64,000 nt of DNA from Halothece sp. PCC 7418 (GTDB lineage: Bacteria; Cyanobacteriota; Cyanobacteriia; Cyanobacteriales; Rubidibacteraceae), in NCBI RefSeq assembly GCF_000317635.1, contig NC_019779.1, forward strand, positions 620,001-684,000. The letters are read 5' to 3'. A program made the translations under genes and the position numbers. Below, in pieces: positions 27,621 through 37,080 of the stretch. Positions within the stretch are counted from its first letter, which is position 1, and every line of letters begins with the position of its first letter. The notes under the pieces are model-generated. The model was not told the origin of the DNA, ran no database searches, and saw nothing but the letters and a program-made list of their open reading frames with translations.

Positions 27621-28943
27621 ATGTCAGCAACGTTTAACTTTTTTCAGCACTGGTATCCTCTCTTACCCGTTGCCGATTTAGTCTCGGATCGCCCCATTTC
27701 CACTCACTTACTGGGACAACCGATCGCGATTTGGAAACCCACTGGAAGTTCCCATTACCGCGCTTTCTTGGATCGCTGTCCCCACCGCTTAGCCCCCTTG
27801 AGCGAAGGACGGGTTGATCCCAAAACAGGTCACTTGGAATGTTGTTACCATGGTTGGCAATTTGACGAAAATGGGACTTGTACAAAGATTCCACAAGCAG
27901 AAAACGCTGAATTACTAGAGCGGAACTGCGAGCAACTCCGGGCAACTGCGCTTCCTACCTGTGTCGCCAATGATTTATTCTGGGTTTGGCCCGATCCCGA
28001 TTCAGCGGAGCTAGCAGCGAAAACTCCTCTTTCACTTTCCCCCAAAATTGACAACTCAAAAGGCTTTCTCTGGTCGTCTTATGTGCGTGATTTGCCTTAT
28101 GATTGGCAGACATTGGTAGAAAATATTGCTGATCCTAGCCATGTTCCCTTTGCTCATCATGGAGTGCAAGGGAGTCGGGAGAGTGCCACCCCAATTCCGA
28201 TGGAAATTAGGGAAGCAACGCCAGAGCGGATTGTTGCTCAAATTGATCGTAATTTCCCTTCAACCATGACCTTTGAACCTCCCTGTCGCCTAGAGTATGC
28301 CATCCAGCTTGGCAGTGAAGAAAAGCAGATTGGCTTAATTACTTACTGCATCCCCACCGCCCCCGGAAAATCCCGCATTGTTGCTCAATTTGCCCGTAAT
28401 TTTGCCTTACGTGCCAAAGATTTAACCCCGCGTTGGTGGGAACATATCCGCCTTCGTCATCTGGTTTTAGATGGTGACATGGTTCTCTTGCATTGTCAGG
28501 AAGCAGCATTACGGGAGGAGGGTCATTGGAAAAGTGCTTATATGATGCCCACCAATGCCGATCGCTTTGTGATTGCGTTTCGCAAATGGTTTGAAAACAA
28601 TTGTGACCAGTATATTCCTTGGCAGGGAGTCGGAAGTACCGTTGCACCGCCTTCTCCGGTGGAAGCGCGACGGGAGGTTTTGCTGGATCGCTATCACCAA
28701 CACACCCAAATCTGTCCCGATTGTCAAGGGGCGTTAAAGCGGATTCAGCAGTTGAAAGTAGGAACATTAGTCACGACAGCGATTCTGGTTTTCGTGATTG
28801 CCCTGCTTCCAGATGCCTCTCGTTTATCGGTGGGGCTTCCTTTCTGCGCGATCGCGCTTTTCAGTGCTGGGATCTGGGGATGGTTAAACTATCGTCTCGA
28901 ACCCCAGTTTTACTATGTTGATTATGTCCACGCTGAGCGTTAA
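27621..28943 (+). CDS. Rieske non-heme iron oxygenase of the PaO/Tic55/Cao type
   Basis: 440 residues. The N-terminal Rieske [2Fe-2S] domain has CPHRLAPL and CCYHGWQFD (C-x-H...C-x2-H, residues about 48-75). The mononuclear iron site is ENIADPSHVPFAHHG (about 170-185). A PaO-type C-terminal domain follows, with a CPDCQG motif (CxxC, residue about 365) and two membrane-spanning helices near the C-terminus. This is the layout of pheophorbide a oxygenase, Tic55, PTC52 and relatives, which act at chloroplast or thylakoid membranes on tetrapyrroles; the CxxC is thought to allow thioredoxin control. The cyanobacterial substrate is not known from sequence. Confidence 0.88.
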   Translation: MSATFNFFQHWYPLLPVADLVSDRPISTHLLGQPIAIWKPTGSSHYRAFLDRCPHRLAPLSEGRVDPKTGHLECCYHGWQFDENGTCTKIPQAENAELLERNCEQLRATALPTCVANDLFWVWPDPDSAELAAKTPLSLSPKIDNSKGFLWSSYVRDLPYDWQTLVENIADPSHVPFAHHGVQGSRESATPIPMEIREATPERIVAQIDRNFPSTMTFEPPCRLEYAIQLGSEEKQIGLITYCIPTAPGKSRIVAQFARNFALRAKDLTPRWWEHIRLRHLVLDGDMVLLHCQEAALREEGHWKSAYMMPTNADRFVIAFRKWFENNCDQYIPWQGVGSTVAPPSPVEARREVLLDRYHQHTQICPDCQGALKRIQQLKVGTLVTTAILVFVIALLPDASRLSVGLPFCAIALFSAGIWGWLNYRLEPQFYYVDYVHAER

Positions 28944-28956
28944 TTAGCAACCGAAC

Positions 28957-28991
28957 CACTCGCGCCCTAATTCTGCCCAAGGACGCGAGTG
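28957..28991. terminator. Hairpin between convergent genes
   Basis: CACTCGCG (28957-28964) pairs with CGCGAGTG (28984-28991) between the stops of the Rieske oxygenase and peroxiredoxin genes. There is no T-run, so it is only a candidate bidirectional transcription end. Confidence 0.4.
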
Positions 28992-29008
28992 CAATATTTG
29001 ACCGTTGG

Positions 29009-29551
29009 TTAGCTTTTTGCCCCTTTGAGGTAAGCTAACATCGTATCTGCGTCAGAAACTTCAAAGGGATCCGTGGGACAATTATCTTGGAAATCTGGCT
29101 CAATGAAAATCTTTTCAATTTTGCCGTCATTGACCACCATGGAATAACGCCAAGACCGCATTCCAAAACCCAGATTTTCTTTATCAACAAGCATTCCCAT
29201 TTTACGGGTAAAGTCAGCATTGCCATCGGGAAGCATAAATACTTTCTGTGCGCCCTGCTGTTTGGACCATTGGAACATGACAAAGGCATCATTTACGGAA
29301 AGACAAATGACTTCATCAACGCCTTGAGCCCGAATTTCATCATATAATTCTTCGTAGCGAGGCAAGTGGTTAGAAGAGCAAGTGGGGGTAAATGCACCAG
29401 GGAGGGCAAACAGAACGATTCGTTTACCACCAAAGATTTCTTGTGTGGTTCGATCTTGCCAACGGAAGGGGTTCTCTCCGCCGACGGATTCATCCCGAAC
29501 CCGAGTCCGAAAGACGACATCAGGAACGGTTTGTTCAACAGCAATACCCAT
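29009..29551 (-). CDS. Peroxiredoxin of the Prx5 / AHP1 type
   Basis: 180 residues, cytoplasmic. The peroxidatic cysteine C58 sits in PGAFTPTCS, the signature of the Prx5/Ahp1 family, and C83 (VICLSV) is the usual second cysteine region. [18 protein letters not shown] is the typical C-terminal strand. The enzyme reduces H2O2 and alkyl hydroperoxides with thioredoxin, glutaredoxin or glutathione as donor. Length and motifs are normal. The start ATG is preceded by AAGGAGAAA. Confidence 0.93.
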   Translation of the reverse strand: MGIAVEQTVPDVVFRTRVRDESVGGENPFRWQDRTTQEIFGGKRIVLFALPGAFTPTCSSNHLPRYEELYDEIRAQGVDEVICLSVNDAFVMFQWSKQQGAQKVFMLPDGNADFTRKMGMLVDKENLGFGMRSWRYSMVVNDGKIEKIFIEPDFQDNCPTDPFEVSDADTMLAYLKGAKS

Positions 29552-29656
29552 AATAATTTCTCCTTTTAATGAAGTGCTTAACGAGTGTTAATATATCGCG
29601 TTCAGAAGACTGATTAAAGCGGTTTGGGCAAGAATCATCCTCTAGGAAGAGAGGGC

Positions 29657-30298
29657 TTATAATTGCTCTCTAACCCAATGTCGAAATGCTTTCATGGTTT
29701 GGTTACGCCCTTGAGTTTTACAGTCTCTGAGAAATCTTGGAATCGCATCAACTAAATTCAATTGGGGGAAAATCATACTTTTAACAGATGTTTGATATCT
29801 TCCTTCTCTTAACAGATTGATTGATAATTTTTCTTGCTTAAATTGCCATAATTCCGGTACGCCTAAAGCAGCATAAATTTCTGGATAGCTACGGGAGGTC
29901 ACTTCAATTTCTAGAGCCAGATCAGGAGGTGGATCGATACTTAAATCTATGCGGTTTTTCCCGCGAATGACGGCTTCATTTTGAATATAAAAGCAATTAT
30001 CGGGTTCAATTCCTTGTCGCATTGCTTCCTTTTTGAAGGTGGTTGAACCTAGGGGACAAAATTCAAGATCCAGTTCTTCTAAGAGAATTTCTATAAAATT
30101 AGTAATATAGTTTTTGTTGATTTCGTGTTCAGGTAAGGGAGTCACAATTTCTAATATCCCTTGGTTGTAAGCAATGCGAGATGATCGTTTTTCGCCCCAT
30201 TCTTCTAAGATGGTTTCTAAAGTGAGCCAATTAATGTTTCTGAGTACAACTTTCCCACCAGGAGAGACTGTCATTTGATTCATCTGCAGTTGTACCAT
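29657..30298 (-). CDS. Uma2-family (DUF820) putative endonuclease
   Basis: 213 residues with the Uma2 PD-(D/E)XK-like core: the PDNCFYIQ segment and PPDLALEIEVTSRS (catalytic D and ExE positions), then YAALGVPELWQFK. The family is greatly expanded in cyanobacteria, and its function is unproven. This copy is unrelated at the DNA level to the tandem cluster at 56.5-58.3 kb. Confidence 0.85.
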   Translation of the reverse strand: MVQLQMNQMTVSPGGKVVLRNINWLTLETILEEWGEKRSSRIAYNQGILEIVTPLPEHEINKNYITNFIEILLEELDLEFCPLGSTTFKKEAMRQGIEPDNCFYIQNEAVIRGKNRIDLSIDPPPDLALEIEVTSRSYPEIYAALGVPELWQFKQEKLSINLLREGRYQTSVKSMIFPQLNLVDAIPRFLRDCKTQGRNQTMKAFRHWVREQL

Positions 30299-30364
30299 TG
30301 TTTTTGAGCTCCATTAATTCATATATCAGAACAAATTTTTTCTTAGTTTGATGCAAACATTATA

Positions 30365-30954
30365 TTAGTTACTTTCCGGTGTTCCAAAATAATATTCTTT
30401 TAGAACATTTTTAATGAATAACGGTTCTTCAATTTTATTTTTAATATTTAGGATTCTTCGTCTTTCAGAGGTAGTTCCTCTTGGAGAAATAACTAATAGA
30501 CAGCAGGTATATTTTGGGGTATGAGGACTGTTATTAAGTTTTTCTACATAGATATCTTGTAAGATATGAGATTGAAATGATTGATTTTTCCAGGGAATCG
30601 GTCTGTGGCGAATGAGAAGTTTTTCCCGATCGGCTGTAATATACGTTTTATTGCAACATTTTGCTAAGAATAGATAAGGAATATAAAAAGCTAAACTTGT
30701 ACAAATTGTAGCTATGAATGGAATGGGGAAAGGCGAAAAAAAACTTCTATGAAATCTTTTATCAATTTTTCTAAGGTATATTTTTGGATGAGTTCAAAGA
30801 CATACATAACAAGACCTATAGAAGGAGGAATTATAAGGAATAAATTACCATAATTGATATAAAAATTCCACTTTCTAATAATAGTTATTCGATTATCAGT
30901 AGAGTAAACCTTAATATTTTTAGGGGGCTGTTGTTGACCAAGAAAGTCATACAT
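30365..30954 (-). pseudogene. Membrane protein gene broken by a frameshift in an 8-T run
   Basis: The first 80 codons (MYDFLGQQQPPKNIKVYS..., 30954-30712) contain one transmembrane helix (LFLIIPPSIGLVMYVF). On the minus strand a run of eight T (plus-strand A at 30736-30743) precedes a frame change. In the other frame the protein continues coherently: a second helix (IATICTSLAFYIPYLF), ITADREKLLIRHRPIPW (PH-like), and on to YYFGTPESN and a stop at 30365-30367. One added base would join both parts into ~196 residues. It is a recent pseudogene, a phase-variable gene, or a sequencing error. The family is not recognised. Confidence 0.7.
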
Positions 30955-31154
30955 AATTGGCTAGATAAGTAGCATTAAATTCAGTCTCAGTTGAGTTTAT
31001 TATCATTCAAAATAAAGGATGATTCTGTTTTTTGGAAATTAATTTTATAGAAACTTAATACCGTTAATTCCTCACAATAAAAGAGAGGTTGTTGAGGAAA
31101 TAAAACCGCAATTCATCGAGCAATTACAGTCTTCCTCAACTTCCGTGGATAAAA

Positions 31155-32600
31155 TTAAACTTGACTCAATGCTGCTTCTAAACGCGGTTGATCCAGTTCT
31201 TTTTGATTCAGTAATAACCAAGACTGCATCAAATCATGTCCTTTCACATCGCCAGTTAAAGCAGCGCGGAGAGACTTCATGACTAAGCCTTTTTTCACGC
31301 CATGTTCTTTGGTCACTTGTTTAACCAGTTGTTTTGCGTCTTCTTCGCTGAGTTGATTGTGTTCTTTCACGCCTTCACAGACACTGGTAATAACAGCTTT
31401 CACGCCATCTTGTTGCAGTTGTGCTTGCGCATCTGCATTCAGTTCAACCTTGTCTTGGAAGAACATTTGAGTTTGTTCAACTGCTTCGGTAAGACGGGTT
31501 AAACTGGGGGCAATGAGGGCGGTGACTTGTTCTAACCAAGGACGATTGTTTTCAAGGTCAACTTGATAGCCTGCGTCTTCCCAAAACGGAACGAGCATTT
31601 CTAAGAGTCGCGCGGGTTCCATTTTGTGGATATACTGACTATTAATCCAGTCGAGTTTTGACCAGTCAAATTTTGCTGCTGCTTTGCTGACGCGATCGAG
31701 CGTAAAAGTTTTGGCTGCTTCTTCTAAAGTAAACAGTTCTTCTGTGGAATCGGGAGGAGTCCACCCCAAAAGCGTCATATAGTTCGCCATTGCTTCGGGA
31801 ACAAAGCCCATTTTATAAAAATCAGAAATGGCAGTGACATTATCTCGTTTGGAGAGTTTTTGTCCGCTTTCGTTGAGAATTAAGGGAGTATGGGCAAATT
31901 GGGGAACAGTCCCGCCAAGGGCTTCGTAAAGGAGAATTTGTTTTGCTGTATTAGCGATATGGTCTTCTCCGCGAATAACATGGCTGATTTGCATATCCAT
32001 GTCATCCACAACCACAGCTAGATTATACAAGGGTTGTCCTAAATCTTCGCGACTACTCGCCCGTGCAATCACCATATCACCGCCGAGATCGCTGCCTTTC
32101 CAAGTTAACAAGCCTCGAATGTGGTCGTTCCACATAATTTCCCGAGTATCATCAATCTTGAAACGAATGACTGGTTGTCTTCCTTCCGCTTCAAAGGCTT
32201 TTTCTTGTTCTGGGGTGAGATTACGGTGACGGTTGTCGTAACGAGGGGCTTGATTCCGCGCTTTTTGGGATTCTCGCAGTTCGTTCAGTTCTTCTTCTGT
32301 GGTGTAGCAACGGTAAGCATACCCTTGATCCAAAAGCGTTTGTACGGCTTGTTTGTAGAGGTGTAGCCGTTCCGATTGAAAGTAGGGACCTTCATCCCAA
32401 TGCAGCCCTAACCAAGCAAGTCCGTCTTTGATATTTTGGGTATATTCAGGGCGCGATCGCGCAAGGTCGGTATCTTCGATCCGAATAATAAATTTGCCCC
32501 CTTCATGACGGGCATAAAGCCAGTTAAAGACCGCCGTGCGGGCGGTTCCAATATGTAAATTACCAGTGGGACTCGGTGCAATACGCACTCTAACTGTCAC
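31155..32600 (-). CDS. gltX: Glutamyl-tRNA synthetase
   Basis: 481-residue class I aminoacyl-tRNA synthetase that charges tRNA-Glu; in cyanobacteria it usually also charges tRNA-Gln for amidation and supplies Glu-tRNA for tetrapyrrole synthesis. The HIGH motif is HIGT (residues 16-19, in [13 protein letters not shown]), and the KMSKS motif is KLSKRD (about 250). The C-terminal anticodon-binding helical domain ends with [19 protein letters not shown]. The length is normal for a discriminating or non-discriminating bacterial enzyme. Confidence 0.97.
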   Translation of the reverse strand: MTVRVRIAPSPTGNLHIGTARTAVFNWLYARHEGGKFIIRIEDTDLARSRPEYTQNIKDGLAWLGLHWDEGPYFQSERLHLYKQAVQTLLDQGYAYRCYTTEEELNELRESQKARNQAPRYDNRHRNLTPEQEKAFEAEGRQPVIRFKIDDTREIMWNDHIRGLLTWKGSDLGGDMVIARASSREDLGQPLYNLAVVVDDMDMQISHVIRGEDHIANTAKQILLYEALGGTVPQFAHTPLILNESGQKLSKRDNVTAISDFYKMGFVPEAMANYMTLLGWTPPDSTEELFTLEEAAKTFTLDRVSKAAAKFDWSKLDWINSQYIHKMEPARLLEMLVPFWEDAGYQVDLENNRPWLEQVTALIAPSLTRLTEAVEQTQMFFQDKVELNADAQAQLQQDGVKAVITSVCEGVKEHNQLSEEDAKQLVKQVTKEHGVKKGLVMKSLRAALTGDVKGHDLMQSWLLLNQKELDQPRLEAALSQV

Positions 32601-32720
32601 AGCTTTTCCTCGTTCCTTTTTTCTACAAGTTTCAATATTTTCTCATCTGCTGTAATCCTGATCTAGTCTAGAATCAACAGCATTTCATCTATTCTATCAG
32701 ACCAGCAAATTTCTATTTTG

Positions 32721-32828
32721 TTATTAGTCATTGGTCATTAGTCATTAGTCATTGGTCATTAGTCATTGGTCATTAGTCATTGATTCTTTGGTAACTGATA
32801 ACTGGTCACTGGTAACTGGTCACTGATA
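32721..32828. repeat. Tandem TTAGTCATTGGTCA / ACTGGTCACTGGTA repeat
   Basis: Alternating TCATTAGTCATTGG units followed by AACTGGTCACTGG units fill the spacer between the divergent gltX and trpG genes. They are the same repeat class as at 1594-1683, so these arrays turn up at several gene boundaries. Confidence 0.8.
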
Positions 32829-32874
32829 AAGGACGTTAAAATTTGATAACAAGCCTTATCTTCAGATTGCATCC

Positions 32875-33486
32875 ATGATCCTTGTTATTGATAATTACGA
32901 TAGTTTTACTTATAATCTCGTTCAGTATTTGGGAGAACTCGGTCGCGAGTTTGCCGTTGCCGAAGATATCCGCGTCTATCGCAACGATGAAATTGATCTC
33001 AGCGCGATCGCGCAACTGAATCCCAGTGGGATTGTAATTTCCCCAGGACCTGGCAGACCCGACGATGCAGGAATTTCTCTGGAATTAATCCGTCAATTTG
33101 CCCCGACAATTCCGATTCTTGGGGTGTGTCTCGGTCATCAGTGTATTGGACAAGTTTATGGCGGAACCGTTACCAATGCGGGAGAATTAATGCACGGCAA
33201 AACCTCCCCCGTCTATCATACGGGAGAAGGGGTCTTTGCGAATCTTGAAAACCCGTTTACCGCCACTCGCTATCATAGTTTAGTCATTGCCCGAGAAACC
33301 CTTCCTAGCGTTTTAGAACTCACCGCCTGGGTGGAAGATGGGACAATTATGGGGGTACGCCATCGGGATTATCCTCACTTGCAAGGAGTACAATTTCACC
33401 CCGAAAGCATCTTAACTGAGTCTGGAAAAAAACTCCTGCAAAATTTCTTGGTATCCTTAACAGAGCCCAGTGTTAAGGTAGCTTAG
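32875..33486 (+). CDS. trpG: Anthranilate / aminodeoxychorismate synthase glutaminase subunit
   Basis: 203-residue class I glutamine amidotransferase that supplies ammonia for anthranilate (TrpE) or aminodeoxychorismate (PabB) synthesis. It starts [18 protein letters not shown]. The nucleophile Cys lies in GVCLGHQC and the His/Glu pair in [14 protein letters not shown] is also present. Cyanobacteria commonly use one TrpG/PabA for both pathways. The next gene begins 5 bases after its stop, suggesting an operon. Confidence 0.94.
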   Translation: MILVIDNYDSFTYNLVQYLGELGREFAVAEDIRVYRNDEIDLSAIAQLNPSGIVISPGPGRPDDAGISLELIRQFAPTIPILGVCLGHQCIGQVYGGTVTNAGELMHGKTSPVYHTGEGVFANLENPFTATRYHSLVIARETLPSVLELTAWVEDGTIMGVRHRDYPHLQGVQFHPESILTESGKKLLQNFLVSLTEPSVKVA

Positions 33487-33491
33487 GTGTG

Positions 33492-34286
33492 ATGATAAAG
33501 CGACGCAAAGTAATTCAGTATATCGGGTTTGGTGCATTAACGACCGTTGGTGCAATGGTACTTTCTCCCCAAAGTTACCAGGCGCAAACTGCTTCTTCCC
33601 AAGTTGAAATTACATGGTTAGGACATACGGCTTTTTTATTTAGTAATAACGAATATCGGATTTTAGTCAATCCCTTTAAGCCCATTGGCTGTACCGCAGG
33701 TTACTCTGCACCAGAAGTGAATGCGGATTTAGTTATGATTAGCAGTCAACTCTTTGATGAAGGGGGTGGTGTTGCTAACTTACCCAATAATCCGCGAGTC
33801 CTTTTTGAACCAGGATTATATCAATTTGAAGGGAAAGATATCCAAGGCATTAGTATGCCTCATGATCGCGAAGGGGGACGGCGTTTTGGCACTAATATTG
33901 CATGGTCTTGGCAACAAGGGGGATTGAAAATTCTGCACTTGGGTGGGGCTGCTGCACCGCTAGAATTTGATCAGAAAGTTCTGATGGGGAAACCCGATGT
34001 GGTGATTGTTCCCGTGGGAGGGGGACCGAAAGCCTATACTCCTGAACTGGCTAAACAAGCAATTGAAACCTTACAACCGAAATTAGTTATCCCCAGTCAT
34101 TATCGCACGGCTGCTGCTGATGAAAATGCCTGTGATTTAGTTGCGGTGGATGAATTTACTCAATTATTGAACCCCAGTTCTGTTGAAACTTTAAATAGTA
34201 ATCAAATTACTTTAACACCGAATTCTTTATCAGAACAAATGCAAGTGAAGATTATGAGTAGTGATGCGTTAATGGCTAAGAATTAG
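33492..34286 (+). CDS. Exported metallo-beta-lactamase-fold hydrolase (UlaG-like)
   Basis: 264 residues from the ATG at 33492 (a GTG lies one codon upstream). The N-terminus KRRKVIQYIGFGALTT followed by a hydrophobic stretch and AQT resembles a Tat signal peptide (RR pair, cleavage near residue 33). The mature part starts with the MBL strand VEITWLGHTAFLF. The canonical HxHxDH is degraded (MISSQLFDEG where TH.H.DH is expected), but GGAAAPLEF and VIPSHYR-type C-terminal motifs remain, so metal binding may be altered. It overlaps the trpG region in a likely operon. Confidence 0.75.
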   Translation: MIKRRKVIQYIGFGALTTVGAMVLSPQSYQAQTASSQVEITWLGHTAFLFSNNEYRILVNPFKPIGCTAGYSAPEVNADLVMISSQLFDEGGGVANLPNNPRVLFEPGLYQFEGKDIQGISMPHDREGGRRFGTNIAWSWQQGGLKILHLGGAAAPLEFDQKVLMGKPDVVIVPVGGGPKAYTPELAKQAIETLQPKLVIPSHYRTAAADENACDLVAVDEFTQLLNPSSVETLNSNQITLTPNSLSEQMQVKIMSSDALMAKN

Positions 34287-34350
34287 TCATTAGTCATTCG
34301 GCAGAGACATTCCATGGAAAATCTGTACACTGGTTATTAAAACTCATAAC

Positions 34351-34383
34351 GAAGAACAAAGAACAAAGAACAAAGAACAAATT
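34351..34383. repeat. AACAAAG heptamer tandem repeat
   Basis: About four copies of GAACAAA directly before the pepP ATG. This is the STRR-type heptamer; the other strand of the same motif occurs at 1499-1540. Its place in the 5' leader could affect translation, but no clear Shine-Dalgarno is visible. Confidence 0.7.
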
Positions 34384-35709
34384 ATGTCCATATCAAAAGC
34401 AGAATATCAACAGCGTCGTGAAACGTTAATGGAAAAAATCGGTCAAGGAACGGCTATTTTTCGTAGTGCACCAATGGCGGTTATGCACAATGATGTTGAA
34501 TATCGGTTTCGTCAAGATAGTGACTTTTATTATTTAACGGGGTTTGATGAAGAAGAAGCAGTTTTAGTTCTCGCACCCCATCATGAAGAACATCAATTTG
34601 TGTTATTTGTGCAACCGAAAGATTTAGAAAAAGAAACTTGGACGGGATATCGCGTTGGGGTAGAAGCTGCTAAGGAAAAATTCGGTGCGGATGAAGCATA
34701 TCCGATTAATGAATTAGACGAAAAACTTCCGCAATATTTAGAAAAAGCGGATTGTATTTATTATCATTTTGGACGGGATGAAGCCTTTAATGATACCGTT
34801 TTAAATCATTGGCGGAAACTGGTGCGACAGTATCAGAAAAAAGGAATTGCTCCAGGCGCGATCGCGGAAACCAATTTTATTTTACATCCGTTACGGCAAG
34901 TTAAAACAGCAGAGGAAATTAGTCTCATTCGCAAAGCTGTAGAAATTGGTGTTGAAGCCCACAACCAAGCACTGAAAATTGCAAAACCAGGGGTTTACGA
35001 ATACGAAGTTCAAGCGGAAATTGAATATATTTTTAGTAAACATGGCGCAATGTCTCCCGCTTATCCCAGCATTGTTGCTTCGGGAGAAAATGCTTGCATT
35101 CTCCACTACATTGAAAACAGTAAACAACTGCAAGAGAATGATTTACTCTTAATTGATGCGGGGTGTTGTTATGACTATTACAACTCAGATATTACCCGCA
35201 CCTTTCCTGTCAGTGGCAAATTTACAGGGGAACAAAAAGCGATTTATGAAATTGTTTTAGAAGCACAATTAAAAGCCATTGAACAAGTGAAAGCAGGGAA
35301 TCCTTATAATCAATTTCATGATACCGCCCTTCGCGTTTTAGTAGAAGGATTAATGGATTTAGGAATTCTAAAAGGGGATATTGAAGAGATTATTAAAGAA
35401 GAAAAATATAAGCCCTATTATATGCACAAAACAGGACATTGGTTAGGGATTGATGTTCATGATGTGGGCGGTTATAAATTAGGAGAAGAACATTGGCAAA
35501 CCCTACAACCAGGCAATATTTTAACGGTGGAACCAGGGCTTTATCTCTCGCCTCATGCGAAACCAGCCGAAGGACAACCCGAACTTCCTGAAAAGTGGCA
35601 TGGAATTGGGGTCAGAATTGAAGATGATGTCCTTGTCACAACAGAAGGAAATGAAGTTTTAAGTGCAGGTGTTCCAAAATCTGTGGAGGATATGGAAAGC
35701 AAGGGTTAG
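34384..35709 (+). CDS. pepP: Xaa-Pro aminopeptidase (M24B, PepP-like)
   Basis: 441-residue cytoplasmic aminopeptidase P that removes the N-terminal residue before proline. The N-terminal creatinase-like domain is DSDFYYLTGFDEEEAVLVL. The C-terminal pita-bread domain carries the dinuclear metal ligands: LIDAGCCYDYYNSDITRTF (two Asp), HKTGHWLGIDVHD (His), TVEPGLY (Glu) and GIGVRIEDDVLV (Glu). All ligands are present and the length fits PepP. It is followed after 26 bases by the TldE-like gene. Confidence 0.94.
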   Translation: MSISKAEYQQRRETLMEKIGQGTAIFRSAPMAVMHNDVEYRFRQDSDFYYLTGFDEEEAVLVLAPHHEEHQFVLFVQPKDLEKETWTGYRVGVEAAKEKFGADEAYPINELDEKLPQYLEKADCIYYHFGRDEAFNDTVLNHWRKLVRQYQKKGIAPGAIAETNFILHPLRQVKTAEEISLIRKAVEIGVEAHNQALKIAKPGVYEYEVQAEIEYIFSKHGAMSPAYPSIVASGENACILHYIENSKQLQENDLLLIDAGCCYDYYNSDITRTFPVSGKFTGEQKAIYEIVLEAQLKAIEQVKAGNPYNQFHDTALRVLVEGLMDLGILKGDIEEIIKEEKYKPYYMHKTGHWLGIDVHDVGGYKLGEEHWQTLQPGNILTVEPGLYLSPHAKPAEGQPELPEKWHGIGVRIEDDVLVTTEGNEVLSAGVPKSVEDMESKG

Positions 35710-35735
35710 TCATTGACAAGGGAGACAAATAACAA

Positions 35736-37064
35736 ATGACAATTACAAAAAGTTCGATTATTTCCCAAGAACAAGCCCTTTCTCTAGTTGAAGAAATCAT
35801 TCAAAAATCGCAAGCAGATGGGGTATTTGTTACAGTTAATGCAGAAGATTCTGCATTGAGTCGGTTTAGTGAAAACCAAATTACGCAAAATCTCAATCGC
35901 ACTCAAGTTAGAATCACCATTACCAGCTATTACGGGAAACAAAGTGCGTCGGCTGCAACAACAGAGTTAGATTCCGCTTCCATTCAAGAAACTTTAGAGC
36001 GTTCCCAAATGTTAGCCCAAGTTGCACCGGAAGATCCCGAATGGGTGGAACTGCTACCGCCTCAAGATTATGAATCTCGTACTCCGGTGTATGATGAAGC
36101 AACTGCAACCTTTTCACCATTAGAACGCGGAGAAATTATCCAACAGGTGACTCAGCACTGTCAAGAAAAAGGGGTTGAGGGGTCTGGAACGCTCAGTAGT
36201 CGGGTAAAATTGCAAGCAATTGGCAATTCTAAAGGGTTACGGGCTGCTAATGCGGGAACAGATGCCAACTTTAGTTTAACCGCTCGGGTTGAAAGTGGAT
36301 CGAGTTGGAATCAACGCAGTAGCTATGCTCTAAATCAGTTACCATTTCAAGATATTACAGAAAAAGTCATCGATCGCGCGATCGCGTCCCAAAATCCCCA
36401 AGCCATCGCACCAGGAACTTATCCAGTCATCTTTGATCCCGCAGCCTTTGCCGATATTTTACCCTGGGTAATATGGAATTTAGACGCACGCGCAGCCGAC
36501 GAAGGACGATCCTTTATGTCTTCTCCAGAAGGAGGAAACCGTCTGGGAGAACAACTGTTTAGTCCAAATCTAGAAGTGTGGCGCGATGCAAGTCATCCCC
36601 TATTACAAATGGGGACGTTTTTCAGCGATGGTTTACCGAACACCCGCTTACCCATTATTCAAGATGGAACCGTCCAAAACTTAACTTACAGTCGTTATTG
36701 GGCGCAACAGAAAGAAACTTCGCCAACGGGTGCATTTTATCCGATGGTGATGTCAGGGAGTGATAAATCTCTGGCTGATCTGATTGCAGAAACCGATCGC
36801 GCGATCTTTGTTTCTCGGGCTTGGTACGTCCGTTATGTTAACCCCCGCACTTTAGAAGTCACAGGAATGACCCGCGATGGTACATTTTGGGTTGAAAATG
36901 GGAAACTCGCCTATCCGATTAAAAACTTGCGGTTCAATCAAAATTTACCTGAGATGCTGAATCAAATTGAAGATTTATCCCAAGTGCAGCGATTTAATGG
37001 CACAGTAGTGCCAGGAGTCAGAGTGAAAGCATTTAACTTTAGTAGCGTTACCGATAGCATTTAA
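35736..37064 (+). CDS. TldD/PmbA (TldE)-family protein
   Basis: 442 residues, similar along the whole length to the TldD/PmbA family, in which TldD holds the zinc HExxxH site and TldE/PmbA is the partner lacking it. No HExxxH is seen here, so this is the TldE-like member. FSENQITQN, GTYPVIFDPAAFADILPWV, GLPNTRLPI, SGSDKSLADLI and WVENGKLAYPIKNLRFNQ are conserved-looking segments. TldD/TldE trims modified or unfolded peptides. It is possibly co-transcribed with pepP; the shared peptidase theme fits. Confidence 0.88.
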   Translation: MTITKSSIISQEQALSLVEEIIQKSQADGVFVTVNAEDSALSRFSENQITQNLNRTQVRITITSYYGKQSASAATTELDSASIQETLERSQMLAQVAPEDPEWVELLPPQDYESRTPVYDEATATFSPLERGEIIQQVTQHCQEKGVEGSGTLSSRVKLQAIGNSKGLRAANAGTDANFSLTARVESGSSWNQRSSYALNQLPFQDITEKVIDRAIASQNPQAIAPGTYPVIFDPAAFADILPWVIWNLDARAADEGRSFMSSPEGGNRLGEQLFSPNLEVWRDASHPLLQMGTFFSDGLPNTRLPIIQDGTVQNLTYSRYWAQQKETSPTGAFYPMVMSGSDKSLADLIAETDRAIFVSRAWYVRYVNPRTLEVTGMTRDGTFWVENGKLAYPIKNLRFNQNLPEMLNQIEDLSQVQRFNGTVVPGVRVKAFNFSSVTDSI

Positions 37065-37080
37065 AATCAGAGGACTAATT

